From assembly GCA_963851325.1 (NCBI GenBank), contig CAWKOR010000001.1:1054001-1118000 (forward strand): a stretch of DNA of 64,000 nt, in the 5' to 3' direction. The position numbers were made by a program, and so were the translations under genes. Positions 18,492-26,521 of this stretch are shown here, in pieces. The notes below the pieces were generated by a model, which saw only the letters and a program-made list of their open reading frames with translations, made no database searches and was not told the DNA's origin. How positions within the stretch are numbered: the stretch's first letter is position 1; each line of letters starts with the position of its first letter. Origin of the DNA: DATGKG01 sp963851325. Lineage in GTDB: Bacteria > Desulfobacterota > Binatia > Binatales > Binataceae.

Positions 18492-19244
18492 TTGATTCTC
18501 ATCTTCTATGCATTCTCGCGCGAAGTCTCGGCCCTTAAGCGCCGCCTCGAGACTCGGACCCCGCTGAACCTCAAGGGGCTCAGCGGTTTCCGGACTCGGA
18601 ACGACCGCGGCGAAGTGGCATTCGTCGCAACCGGAATCGGATTGAAGCGCGGCCGGGCAATTGCGCGCCAGGCGCTTTCCGCGCTGCCCGAGGCCGAATT
18701 GGTGATAGCCACCGGCGTCGTCGGCGCGCTTTCGGGCGGCCTGCGGCCGGGCGATATCGTAATCGCCGACCGCGCGATGAGGGCGCGCGCTGACAGCGCA
18801 CATCCCGAGCATGTGGTGCCAATCGACGCGGCCACGCTGGATTATTGCGAGCGCACGCTGCAGGGCGCGGGTCTCGCATCTTCAACCGGAGCGATTCTCA
18901 GCTCGCCCCGCGTCATCCCAAACGCGGCAGGCAAGCGCGTCGCGAAGCAGCACAGCGGTGCGATCGCAGTCGACATGGAGAGCGCCGCAATCGCAGCCGA
19001 AGCGGTCGCGCGCGGAATTCCGTTCGCGATCGTGCGCACCGTGATTGATTCCCTCGAGGACGAAATCTTCGGCGCCGAGATGGCCGATGAAGAGGGCCGC
19101 GTCAAACCGCTTGCCGCGGCAAATTACCTGGTTCGCAACCCCGGCGCCTTTCTGAAGCTTCCGGGAATGCTCCGTAACCTCGCGCTGGCGACGCGCTCGC
19201 TCGCCGATGCGGTCGAAGCACTTATCAAGGCCGGACCGCCGTAG
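18492..19244 (+). CDS. hpnG: hopanoid-associated nucleoside phosphorylase (adenosylhopane nucleosidase)
   Basis: The 250-residue protein has the purine-nucleoside phosphorylase/MTA nucleosidase fold. HpnG releases adenine from adenosylhopane in the route to bacteriohopanepolyols. Visible motifs are VATGIGLKRG and ATGVVGAL at the phosphate/ribose site, AVDMESAAIA at the purine site and IVRTVIDSLED with the catalytic Asp. The best start is a TTG at 18492, since no ATG or GTG precedes FYAFSREVSAL in frame and the ribosome site is weak. It is divergent from hpnK. An acyl-CoA-dehydrogenase-fold gene follows 40 bp downstream and may or may not share its transcript. Confidence 0.85.
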   Translation: MILIFYAFSREVSALKRRLETRTPLNLKGLSGFRTRNDRGEVAFVATGIGLKRGRAIARQALSALPEAELVIATGVVGALSGGLRPGDIVIADRAMRARADSAHPEHVVPIDAATLDYCERTLQGAGLASSTGAILSSPRVIPNAAGKRVAKQHSGAIAVDMESAAIAAEAVARGIPFAIVRTVIDSLEDEIFGAEMADEEGRVKPLAAANYLVRNPGAFLKLPGMLRNLALATRSLADAVEALIKAGPP

Positions 19245-19284
19245 TATTCCTGAGCCTACGCAAATCGTTCGGAGGCTGTGTTCA

Positions 19285-20487
19285 ATGGCATCAGAAGTGA
19301 GACCGGCACGACATCGATCGGCAGATGTGCTGATGACCGCCGCCGACATCCACGCCAACGCGCGCGCGCTGAGCGGTTTCCTGCGCGAACAATCCGCCGC
19401 CATCGAGGAGGCGCGCAAACTTCCGCCCGATGTAGTCGCGCGACTGCGCGAAGCCGGGATGTTTCGCCTGATGATGCCCAAGGAATGGGGCGGCCCCGAA
19501 ATGCGCCCCGCCGAACAGGTCGAGGTCATCGAGGAACTCGCAAAAGCCAGCGCCTCCGCAGCATGGTGCGTGATGATCGGGTGCGACTCGGGATTTTTCG
19601 CGGGCTACCTCGACGACGCGGCTGCGCGAGAAATCTATCCGCATCTCGACATGGCAACCGCCGGAAGCATTCTTCCAACCGGGAAGGCTGAGCGCGTCGA
19701 GGGAGGATTCAAGGTCACCGGCCAGTGGTCGTTTGGCTCCGGAGTCAGCCACGCCGACGTCGTTGGGCTTAGCTGTGTACTTTATGAAAAGGGCGCCCCG
19801 CTCATGAAGTCCAAGGGGACGTCCGTCACCTGCGGCTTGCTCACGCCGGCCTCCGGAGTGGAGGTGGTCGACAATTGGCATACCACCGGAATGCGCGGGA
19901 CTGGCAGCTCGGATTATCGCGCGAAGGACCTTTTCGTGCCCGAGCGATTCCTCTTCAACTTGCGGCCGCCGGCGCAGCGGGAGGGAATTCTGTGGCGACG
20001 TTCGACTAACTTTCTCCCCAAGGTCTCGGGCGTACCTCTAGGCGCTGCTCGCGCGGCTATCGATCACGTCACGGAGCTGATGCAAAACAAAATCGAAGTG
20101 CCGGGCGGACGCCCCTATAAAAACATTGGGCGGATCCAGAGCGTAATCGCCGACGCCGAGATGATGCTTGGCGCCGCGCGTTCTTATGTGTTCTCCGCGA
20201 TGGAACGTGAATGGTCGCAGTTGGAGAAAGACGAACAGCCTACGGTTCGGGAGCGCGCCGATGCGTGGCTCTCGCGGGTCAACGCGGCGCAAGCCGCGCG
20301 CGACATCATCCGGATGCTGTATGACGCCGTCGGGTCCGCGGCAATCTATGCAGAGCGAAGTCCTCTCGATCGAGCACTGCGCGACGCCGAGACCTTCTGC
20401 CAGCATATCGTCGCGCAGCGCAAAACCTTGGAGATGGTGGGCGCGATGATGCTCAACGCCGACACTCCGCTACTGCCATACATATAA
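19285..20487 (+). CDS. acyl-CoA dehydrogenase-fold flavin monooxygenase
   Basis: The 400-residue protein has the acyl-CoA dehydrogenase fold, but the sequence style (FLREQSAAIEEARKLPPDVV, LREAGMFRLMMPKEWGG) matches the group D flavin-dependent monooxygenases such as HsaA and p-hydroxyphenylacetate 3-hydroxylase. These use reduced flavin from a separate reductase. The mid-domain has VTGQWSFGSGVSHADV and the C-terminus DTPLLPYI. The ATG at 19285 is chosen for GGAGG 9 bases upstream; an earlier GTG is unsupported. No flavin reductase gene is adjacent. A SAM methyltransferase follows 100 bp downstream. Confidence 0.8.
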   Translation: MASEVRPARHRSADVLMTAADIHANARALSGFLREQSAAIEEARKLPPDVVARLREAGMFRLMMPKEWGGPEMRPAEQVEVIEELAKASASAAWCVMIGCDSGFFAGYLDDAAAREIYPHLDMATAGSILPTGKAERVEGGFKVTGQWSFGSGVSHADVVGLSCVLYEKGAPLMKSKGTSVTCGLLTPASGVEVVDNWHTTGMRGTGSSDYRAKDLFVPERFLFNLRPPAQREGILWRRSTNFLPKVSGVPLGAARAAIDHVTELMQNKIEVPGGRPYKNIGRIQSVIADAEMMLGAARSYVFSAMEREWSQLEKDEQPTVRERADAWLSRVNAAQAARDIIRMLYDAVGSAAIYAERSPLDRALRDAETFCQHIVAQRKTLEMVGAMMLNADTPLLPYI

Positions 20488-20588
20488 ACGTAAGCGATCG
20501 GGCCCGATCGGTTGGAGCTTAGAGGAATAGGAGTAATAATAGCATCGCAGGGCCTATCAAGCGCTCTGACTTCATCAGGAGAACCGCG

Positions 20589-21644
20589 ATGGCAATCGAT
20601 CCTGAAAAATTCCAACAGCTCGCGAACAAGATGGTCGGCGATATGGGCGTCGCTTTCGGCACGGCGCTGGTCCTAATCGGGGACCGGCTCGGGCTCTATA
20701 AGGCGCTGGCGGAAATGGGGCCGACAACCTCGGAGAATCTGGCCTCGCGCACCGGAACTTTCGAGCGTTACGTTCGCGAATGGCTCGCGGCGCAAGCCTC
20801 CGCTGGATACATCTCCTACGACGCAACCGCGAAGCGCTACTTCTTGAGCGAAGAACAGGCGATGGCCTTCGCCAACGAAGACAGTCCATTGTTTGTCCCC
20901 GGCGCCTTCGATATTGCTGCCGCAATGCTTCGTGACGAACCCAAAATCACCGAGGCCTTTCGCTCCGGCGCCGGCGTCGGATGGGGTGAGCACGATGCGT
21001 GTCTCTTTCGCGGAACCGAGCGCTTCTTCCGGCCCGGCTATGCCGCGAATCTGACGTCCAGCTGGCTTCCCGCCCTTGAAGGTGTAGTGGCCAAACTCGA
21101 ACGTGGCGCAAGCGTTGCCGACGTCGGATGTGGTCACGGCGCGTCAACCATTCTGATGGCTAAGGCTTATCCCAAATCACAGTTCAGCGGCTTCGACTTC
21201 CACGAGCCCTCGGTCCGTAGCGCTCGCGAAGCGGCGCGCAGAGCCGGAGTTGCCGACCGCGTGCGGTTTGAAAGGGCCGCCGCCAAGGACTTCCCCGGCA
21301 ACTATGATCTGATCGCGTTCTTCGATTGTTTGCACGATATGGGCGATCCAGTCGGGGCCGCCGCACACGTTCGTTCGGCCTTAAAGCCTCAGGGCACGTG
21401 GATGGTGGTGGAGCCTTTTGCGAACGACGATCTCGCCGAAAATCTCAATCCACTCGGCCGAATGTTCTACTCGGCGTCCACTATGATCTGCACGCCCGCA
21501 TCGCGAGCTCAGGAAGTCGGCCTCGCGCTGGGCACCCAGGCCGGACCTAAGCGGTTGTGCGAGGTTCTGACGCAGGGAGGATTCTCCCGGGTTCGGGTCG
21601 CGGCGCAGACGCCGTTCAATCTGATACTGGAAGCGCGCCCGTAG
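20589..21644 (+). CDS. class I SAM-dependent methyltransferase with N-terminal winged helix
   Basis: The 351-residue enzyme has an N-terminal winged-helix dimerisation domain (GLYKALAEMGPTTSENLAS, TFERYVREWLAAQASAGYI), as in small-molecule O-methyltransferases. The Rossmann domain carries VADVGCGHGASTILMA (motif I) and DLIAFFDCLHDMGDP before the catalytic face. AGGAGAACCGCG precedes the ATG. It follows the flavin monooxygenase, so a hydroxylate-then-methylate pair is conceivable, though the 100-bp gap weakens this. The substrate is unknown. Confidence 0.88.
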   Translation: MAIDPEKFQQLANKMVGDMGVAFGTALVLIGDRLGLYKALAEMGPTTSENLASRTGTFERYVREWLAAQASAGYISYDATAKRYFLSEEQAMAFANEDSPLFVPGAFDIAAAMLRDEPKITEAFRSGAGVGWGEHDACLFRGTERFFRPGYAANLTSSWLPALEGVVAKLERGASVADVGCGHGASTILMAKAYPKSQFSGFDFHEPSVRSAREAARRAGVADRVRFERAAAKDFPGNYDLIAFFDCLHDMGDPVGAAAHVRSALKPQGTWMVVEPFANDDLAENLNPLGRMFYSASTMICTPASRAQEVGLALGTQAGPKRLCEVLTQGGFSRVRVAAQTPFNLILEARP

Positions 21645-21672
21645 CCAAATCCCTGAAACTGACTGCCGAGCT

Positions 21673-21712
21673 GAGCGGGCTGTTGAAACTATTTCGGCAG
21701 CCCGCTCTTATC
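21673..21712. terminator. hairpin terminator between convergent genes
   Basis: GAGCGGGCTG pairs with CAGCCCGCTC around a 15-nt loop, followed by TTATCT. It separates the methyltransferase from the convergent secreted-protein gene. Confidence 0.75.
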
Positions 21713-22191
21713 TACTTTTCCTTTTTTACGTCTTCCCAGGTGGGATCGCCTTCCAGAACATAGTGGTTGCCGTCGGCCTTGTACTTCATCACCAAGGCCT
21801 TCTGCTCACCCGACTTCTTGCCCTTGGCCTTGTATGAGTCGGCCTGCAGCTTCACGGTCACGTTACTGCCGGCTGGAAAGATATGCGGCTTGGCATGCTC
21901 GATATCCACGTATGGCTCGCCAGAAGCTTTCTTTTCGCTCTCTTGACCAAGGTACACCTCAGAGTCGTTGGCGACTGCGTCCTGGAGCGCCTGCTGCTGC
22001 GCCTTGCTCATTGGATTGGGCGCAGAACCGCCGCCACCTCTGCCACCGCCCCCTGATGGCCCGCTCTCGCCACTCGGTAGCATCTTTTTGACCTCGATCG
22101 CGCCCGCCTTGGGCGGGACAAACAGTGCGCCGACCAAAAGCGCTACCGCCAGAATCGCCAATCCCTTCCTCATCATCGTTTTTTCAAACAT
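21712..22191 (-). CDS. secreted protein of unknown function
   Basis: This is a 159-residue exported protein. A signal peptide covers about residues 1-31 (hydrophobic AILAVALLVGALF, cleavage after AGA). A glycine-rich linker (SGGGGRGGGGS) and a compact C-terminal part (DIEHAKPHIFPAGSNVTVKL, KYKADGNHYVLEGDPTWED) follow. Two Met codons near the start compete; MFEKTMMRKG is chosen for AAGGATC just upstream. No family was recognised. It probably stands alone, with the TonB-like gene ending over 100 bp away on the same strand. Confidence 0.7.
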   Translation of the reverse strand: MFEKTMMRKGLAILAVALLVGALFVPPKAGAIEVKKMLPSGESGPSGGGGRGGGGSAPNPMSKAQQQALQDAVANDSEVYLGQESEKKASGEPYVDIEHAKPHIFPAGSNVTVKLQADSYKAKGKKSGEQKALVMKYKADGNHYVLEGDPTWEDVKKEK

Positions 22192-22306
22192 GATCCTTAC
22201 CCCCGATTCCATGAACGCTCTTTAACACGTCTATAGCACGGGTATTTTCGCCGCCCAAAATGCTTTCCTAGAGAAATCCGACAGGCCAACGAGCGTCACG
22301 ACCTAC

Positions 22307-23152
22307 CTAGTCCGCGCTGGCCTCGGTCAAAGCGAATCGAATCGGAACCTGACACCAGCTCTCAACCGCGATCCCGTCGCGTCGCGCAGGCACAAATCTC
22401 CATCGCCTTCGTACCGTTTCCACTGCGCTGTCGTCCAGCATATCGAAGCCGGATGACTGCGCTATCTCGACTCGCTCGACCGACCCGTCGATGCCCACCT
22501 GCACTCGGAGCAGGACAGTTCCCTGTTGCGCCCGGCGCCGCGCCTCGACCGGATAAACCGGACCTGGATTACGGCCATATTCGACATGCGCGAATGCGGA
22601 ACCCGATCCGTCGCCTCCGCCGAAGCCACCGCTACCACCTCCCCCGCCGCCGTTGCCGTCGCGTCCACCCAGGGAAGCCGAGGCGACCTCGCCGGGCGCG
22701 CTAGAGGTTCCCGCGACAGCGGGGACCTCTGGCTCCCTCCGCGCTGCACTCGCGGCGGCGCCGGGAACCAGCGCTGCCGCGATTGCAGCGGTCCGCGGTG
22801 CTGCGTGCGGGGGCTTCGCCTCCGCGCGCGCAGCATCGCGATGCGCATGTTGCGGTTTATGCGGCATCGCCGCACTGACCGCAGCATGCGCGGATGCGAA
22901 AGGGGAGCCTGCGCGGGCATCGCCCGCGCCGGCTCCCCTCCCGGCACCGCCGGATTGGTCGAACTCCACCAGGTACGCGAGCACCCAGTCATGATGAGGT
23001 TGTGCGACCTCGGGCAGTAGAAACGCGAACGAAATCAGGATGATCGCGTGCACCCCGACTGAAATGACAAACGCGAAACCGCGACGACCTCGCGAATCGG
23101 GCGAAGATAGGGATTCATCAAGGATTTGATTCGTTATCTGGTGAGAATCCAT
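22307..23152 (-). CDS. TonB family energy-transducing protein
   Basis: This inner-membrane protein spans the periplasm and delivers proton-motive energy to outer-membrane TonB-dependent transporters. One N-terminal membrane helix (GFAFVISVGVHAIILISFAFLL) is followed by a long Ala/Pro/Gly-rich segment and a C-terminal TonB domain: NPGPVYPVEARRRAQQGTVL, DGSVERVEIAQSSGFDMLD and VETVRRRWRFVPARRDG. The ATG at 23152 is preferred to the TTG one codon earlier. A cobalamin riboswitch lies 136 nt upstream on the same strand, which points to B12 uptake control. No ExbB/ExbD or BtuB gene is in the window, so partners lie elsewhere. Confidence 0.88.
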   Translation of the reverse strand: MDSHQITNQILDESLSSPDSRGRRGFAFVISVGVHAIILISFAFLLPEVAQPHHDWVLAYLVEFDQSGGAGRGAGAGDARAGSPFASAHAAVSAAMPHKPQHAHRDAARAEAKPPHAAPRTAAIAAALVPGAAASAARREPEVPAVAGTSSAPGEVASASLGGRDGNGGGGGGSGGFGGGDGSGSAFAHVEYGRNPGPVYPVEARRRAQQGTVLLRVQVGIDGSVERVEIAQSSGFDMLDDSAVETVRRRWRFVPARRDGIAVESWCQVPIRFALTEASAD

Positions 23153-23288
23153 CAATATGGCGCGGGGAGCATAGCGGCGAACATTTGAGGAGGGCAGTTT
23201 CCGTCCGTCTTAATTGCCCGAGATGCAGCAACAATAGCAGACGACGCTTCCTGAGCCTTCCTCACCCGCGAAGGTCCACCGGCCCGTT

Positions 23289-23379
23289 TGATTCGATCGG
23301 CTTCCTGACTCGAAGCGCGACGCGCTCCATACAGTTGCGGGGCAGTGCCGGCCTCGCACCGGCTTCCCCGACCGAATCA
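23289..23379 (-). promoter_or_regulatory. cobalamin riboswitch
   Basis: Read on the minus strand, the leader contains GGGGAAGCCGGTGCGAGGCC, then GGCACTGCCCCGCAACTGTA, a GAGCGCG/CGCGCTTC stem, and the B12 box GAGTCAGGAAGCCGA. These match the conserved core of the cobalamin (adenosylcobalamin-type) riboswitch in order and spacing. The closing P1 helix is TGATTCGGTCGG with CCGATCGAATCA. The expression platform would lie between 23288 and the TonB-family start at 23152. Binding of cobalamin is expected to lower expression of that gene. Confidence 0.85.
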
Positions 23380-23546
23380 CAGGTTACACTACGCGGCCCT
23401 CGTCGACTGTCAATATGAGGAACGGTTCGTTGTTTTGCGCCCGCATGCCGTTCGGGCGGCAACCGATTCGTCATTTGACAGCAACCTGTTTTCGGCGCTA
23501 TGAGTTGAAGTTCAGAAACTGAAGCTCCATTCATTTTTGGTCATAG

Positions 23547-24317
23547 ATGAGCGTACAAGAACGCAAACGGCGCGAACGGCGTGCCCGCCAACAGACCATC
23601 CTCGAAGCGGCTGCTTCCGTGTTTGCGAAGCACGGCCTGGAAAGCGCAACTATCGAGATGGTCGCGCGCGAGGCCGAGGTCGCCGTCGGCACCATCTATC
23701 TTTACTTCCACTCCCGCGACGATCTGTTTCTCCAGCTCACCGCCGATCGAATCGAGGAACTCACAGCGCGCTACGCAGATATCCAGGCGTCCGGGGTGGA
23801 ACCGCTCGCCGAACTTCGCACGATGGCGCGGGCCTACATCGACTACCTCAACAAGTCACGCGAACTGTTCCTGATTCATCAATCGGTCGGCTACGCGCGG
23901 ATTCGCAAACGGTTAAAGCGTAAGACCGAATTCGAGCATTACCATCAAGTGCTGAGCCTCGGACATAAGGCATTCGAGCAATGGGAAGCTGCGGTCGGCA
24001 GAGTCTATGAGATCGGCCTTATCCCCAGAGTAATGGATTTGAGCACCACTGCTTCGGTGATGTGGGCCAGCCTCAACGGCGCATTCCTCCTCACCGGTCA
24101 GGACAATACCTTTCGCGAGGTGACCGGGCTCAATCCCGAAAGCTTTGTCGAGCGCGCATTCGAGTTTCATTTGAGCGCGGCTCAAGCGCTGGCAGCGAAT
24201 CATGCGAATGGGAATGGGAACGCCAAACGAAATGGATTAGGAACACAGGCTAAAGCCTGTGCTCCGAAAAAGAGCACCGCAGTTCAAACGGAGTCAGCCG
24301 CCACGACAAACGCGTAG
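23547..24317 (+). CDS. TetR family transcriptional regulator
   Basis: This is a 256-residue repressor-type regulator. The N-terminal helix-turn-helix reads ILEAAASVFAKHGLESATI then VAVGTIYLYFHSRDDL. The C-terminal ligand domain is divergent. The last 30 residues are low-complexity, and at 24240-24263 the coding sequence runs through an R3 dispersed palindrome, so the original C-terminus was probably shorter. The gene is 33 bp upstream of the LLM monooxygenase on the same strand and is likely to regulate that operon in response to its substrate, an inference from position. Confidence 0.9.
   Translation: MSVQERKRRERRARQQTILEAAASVFAKHGLESATIEMVAREAEVAVGTIYLYFHSRDDLFLQLTADRIEELTARYADIQASGVEPLAELRTMARAYIDYLNKSRELFLIHQSVGYARIRKRLKRKTEFEHYHQVLSLGHKAFEQWEAAVGRVYEIGLIPRVMDLSTTASVMWASLNGAFLLTGQDNTFREVTGLNPESFVERAFEFHLSAAQALAANHANGNGNAKRNGLGTQAKACAPKKSTAVQTESAATTNA
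24240..24263. repeat. R3 dispersed palindrome inside the TetR gene
   Basis: GAACACAGGCTAAAGCCTGTGCTC is a near-perfect palindrome matching the pair at 5475-5541. Here it has become part of the 3' end of a coding sequence. Confidence 0.7.
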
Positions 24318-24350
24318 GCGGAACGGCGGCTGAGGCCGCAAGGAGAAAAT

Positions 24351-25658
24351 ATGAAATTTACCTGGTTCCATCTGATGCCGTATCGGTACCTGCCCGAGGA
24401 TTTCAAGGATAAGTACCGCAGCGTATGGGTCGACATTCCCCAAAACCTGTATGACCCAAAAGTAGGCCACAAGCTTTACAATGACTACCTCGACCAGCTC
24501 GAGTTCGCCGATCAGATGGGTTACGACGGGCTCGGCATCAACGAGCATCATCAGAATGCCTATGGGATGATGCCGTCGCCGAACATCATGGCGGCCGCGC
24601 TCGCGCGCCGCACCCGCAACGCCAATATCGTCGTGCTGGGCAACTCAATCGCGCTGTACAATCCGCCGATTCGCGTCGCCGAGGAATTCGCGATGCTCGA
24701 TGTTATCTCGGGTGGACGCCTCATTGCGGGCTTCCCGGTCGGTACCTCGATGGATACCAACTTCTGTTACGGCGAAATTCCCGCCACTCTGCGCGAGAAG
24801 TACTACGAGGCGCACGATCTGATCGTCAAGGCGTGGAAGGAGCAGGAGATGTTCTCCTTCAACGGCAAGTACACCAAGCTGCGGTATGTGAACCTGTGGC
24901 CGAAGCCAATCCAGAAGCCGCATCCGCCGATCTGGATTCCCGGTGGCGGTTCGGTCGAGACCTGGGACTTCTGCGCGCGCAATGACTACAACTACAGCTT
25001 CCTTTCCTACTTCGGGTACATCGCGGGCAAGAAGGTCGCCGACGGTTACTGGGACGTGATGGCGAAGATGGGCAAGCCACTCAATCCCTACTCGATGGGA
25101 TTTGCGCAGGTGGTCGCCGTCGCCGAAACCGACGAGCAGGCCGAGAAGGACTACTCGGCCCACATGGACTATTTCTACAACCGCTGCCTGCACGTGTACG
25201 ACGGCTTCGCCGACGCGCCGGGATATCGCACCGTCAAGACCATCAAGGCCGGCATCCTGGGCCAGGTCGGCGATCAGGCCGCGCTGCGCCGCGAAGGCCT
25301 CAAGTGGAAGGATTTCATCGATCAGGGCTACGTCATCGCGGGCTCGCCCAAGACCGTGCGCGAGCGCTTGCGCGAGGCAATGAAGTCGCTCAACTGTGGC
25401 CATCTCATGATGCTGATGCAGCTCGGTTCGATGCCGCCGGAGCTGGTGACCAAGAGCACCGAGCTGTTTGCGCGTGAGTGCATGCCGTACCTGCGCGACC
25501 TGTGGAGTGAGCACGAAGACAAGTGGTCGGCGAAACCGATGCCGGCTTCCGAGCGCGCGATCCCGGCGCCAGTCGATTTCGAGCTCAAGCTTCCGAAGCA
25601 TACTAACGGCCATGCGCGACCCAACGGCGCCAACGCCGAGACACGGAGTGCGAAGTAA
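24351..25658 (+). CDS. LLM class flavin-dependent oxidoreductase (bacterial luciferase-like)
   Basis: The 435-residue TIM-barrel monooxygenase belongs to the luciferase-like family, which uses FMNH2 or F420H2. Landmarks are GLGINEHHQNAYGMMPSPN, RNANIVVLGNSIALYNPPIR, AEEFAMLDVISGGRLIAGF and HPPIWIPGGG. AAGGAG lies just before the ATG. The alpha/beta hydrolase starts 2 bp after its stop and a TetR gene precedes it, giving a compact regulated operon. The pairing suggests Baeyer-Villiger or desulfonating-type oxygenation followed by hydrolysis. The actual substrate cannot be read. A second, divergent LLM protein lies at 52329-53468. Confidence 0.9.
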   Translation: MKFTWFHLMPYRYLPEDFKDKYRSVWVDIPQNLYDPKVGHKLYNDYLDQLEFADQMGYDGLGINEHHQNAYGMMPSPNIMAAALARRTRNANIVVLGNSIALYNPPIRVAEEFAMLDVISGGRLIAGFPVGTSMDTNFCYGEIPATLREKYYEAHDLIVKAWKEQEMFSFNGKYTKLRYVNLWPKPIQKPHPPIWIPGGGSVETWDFCARNDYNYSFLSYFGYIAGKKVADGYWDVMAKMGKPLNPYSMGFAQVVAVAETDEQAEKDYSAHMDYFYNRCLHVYDGFADAPGYRTVKTIKAGILGQVGDQAALRREGLKWKDFIDQGYVIAGSPKTVRERLREAMKSLNCGHLMMLMQLGSMPPELVTKSTELFARECMPYLRDLWSEHEDKWSAKPMPASERAIPAPVDFELKLPKHTNGHARPNGANAETRSAK

Positions 25659-25660
25659 TA

Positions 25661-26440
25661 ATGAAGACCACTAAACAACTTCTCGGCGGTAAGTTCTCGA
25701 TCGAGATGTGGGAATTCGGCAGCGGCGATCCGCTATTGTTCGTCCACGGCGCGGGCGGATTCTTCGGCGTCGATCCGTTCCTCGAAGAGCTGGGCAAGAC
25801 GCATAGGGTCTACGCCCCGCACTTCCCGGGATACGGCGAGTCAACCGGCAGCGAGCACATCGATGATGTCATCGACGCGGCGCTTTTCTATCACGAATTG
25901 ATGGATGAGCTTAAAATCCCGACCGCCGACATCGTGGGCCATTCGATGGGGGGAATGATTTCCGCGGAAATCGCGGCGCTCGACAACAGCCGCGCGAAAA
26001 AACTGGTACTGGTCGCGCCCGCGGGATTCTGGCTCGAAGAGTATCCGATTCCGGATCTGTTCGCGGCCAAGCTCGACGAAGTCGCACCGCTGATGTTCCA
26101 TGACCCGAAAAGCCCGATGGCGCAGGCATTTGGCGCGATCCCGACCGACTTCAAGGAGCTCGAAGCGATGTACGTCGAGCGGGTGAAGCGGTTCTCGACC
26201 GCGAGCAAGTTCCTGTGGCCGATTCCGGATCGCGGTCTGAAGAAGCGCGCCTATCGCATCAAATCACCAACGCTGGTGCTTTGGGGGGCCTCCGACAAGC
26301 TGATTCCTCCGGTGTACGCGAAAGAGTTCACCAAGAGGATTGCGGGTGCGAAAGAACAAACGATCGCGGAAGCGGGCCACATGCTGCCCTACGAGCAGAA
26401 CGACGCGTTCTGCAAGGCGGTCAACGCATTCCTGAAATGA
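25661..26440 (+). CDS. alpha/beta hydrolase
   Basis: This 259-residue alpha/beta hydrolase resembles meta-cleavage-product and ester hydrolases. The oxyanion segment is LLFVHGAGGFFGVDP, the nucleophile Ser is in GHSMGGMI, the acid Asp is in LWGASDKLIPP and the His is in EAGHMLPYEQ. The start is 2 bp after the LLM monooxygenase stop, so translation is probably coupled. It likely hydrolyses the oxygenated product of that enzyme. A strong terminator follows. Confidence 0.92.
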   Translation: MKTTKQLLGGKFSIEMWEFGSGDPLLFVHGAGGFFGVDPFLEELGKTHRVYAPHFPGYGESTGSEHIDDVIDAALFYHELMDELKIPTADIVGHSMGGMISAEIAALDNSRAKKLVLVAPAGFWLEEYPIPDLFAAKLDEVAPLMFHDPKSPMAQAFGAIPTDFKELEAMYVERVKRFSTASKFLWPIPDRGLKKRAYRIKSPTLVLWGASDKLIPPVYAKEFTKRIAGAKEQTIAEAGHMLPYEQNDAFCKAVNAFLK

Positions 26441-26478
26441 CGGAGCACAGACTTTAGTCTCCGCCTGATGATGTGGAG

Positions 26479-26515
26479 AGGGGCGGCGCGCATCGCGCGC
26501 CGCCCCCGTTTTTTT
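26479..26515 (+). terminator. rho-independent terminator of the LLM operon
   Basis: GGGGCGGCGCGC pairs with GCGCGCCGCCCC around a 3-base loop, followed by CGTTTTTTT. It ends the TetR-LLM-hydrolase transcript. Confidence 0.92.
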
Positions 26516-26521
26516 ACTTTA

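Noticed and set aside
23289..23379. tRNA gene in the TonB leader
   Set aside because: The hairpins fit the cobalamin riboswitch core; no acceptor stem or T-loop is present.
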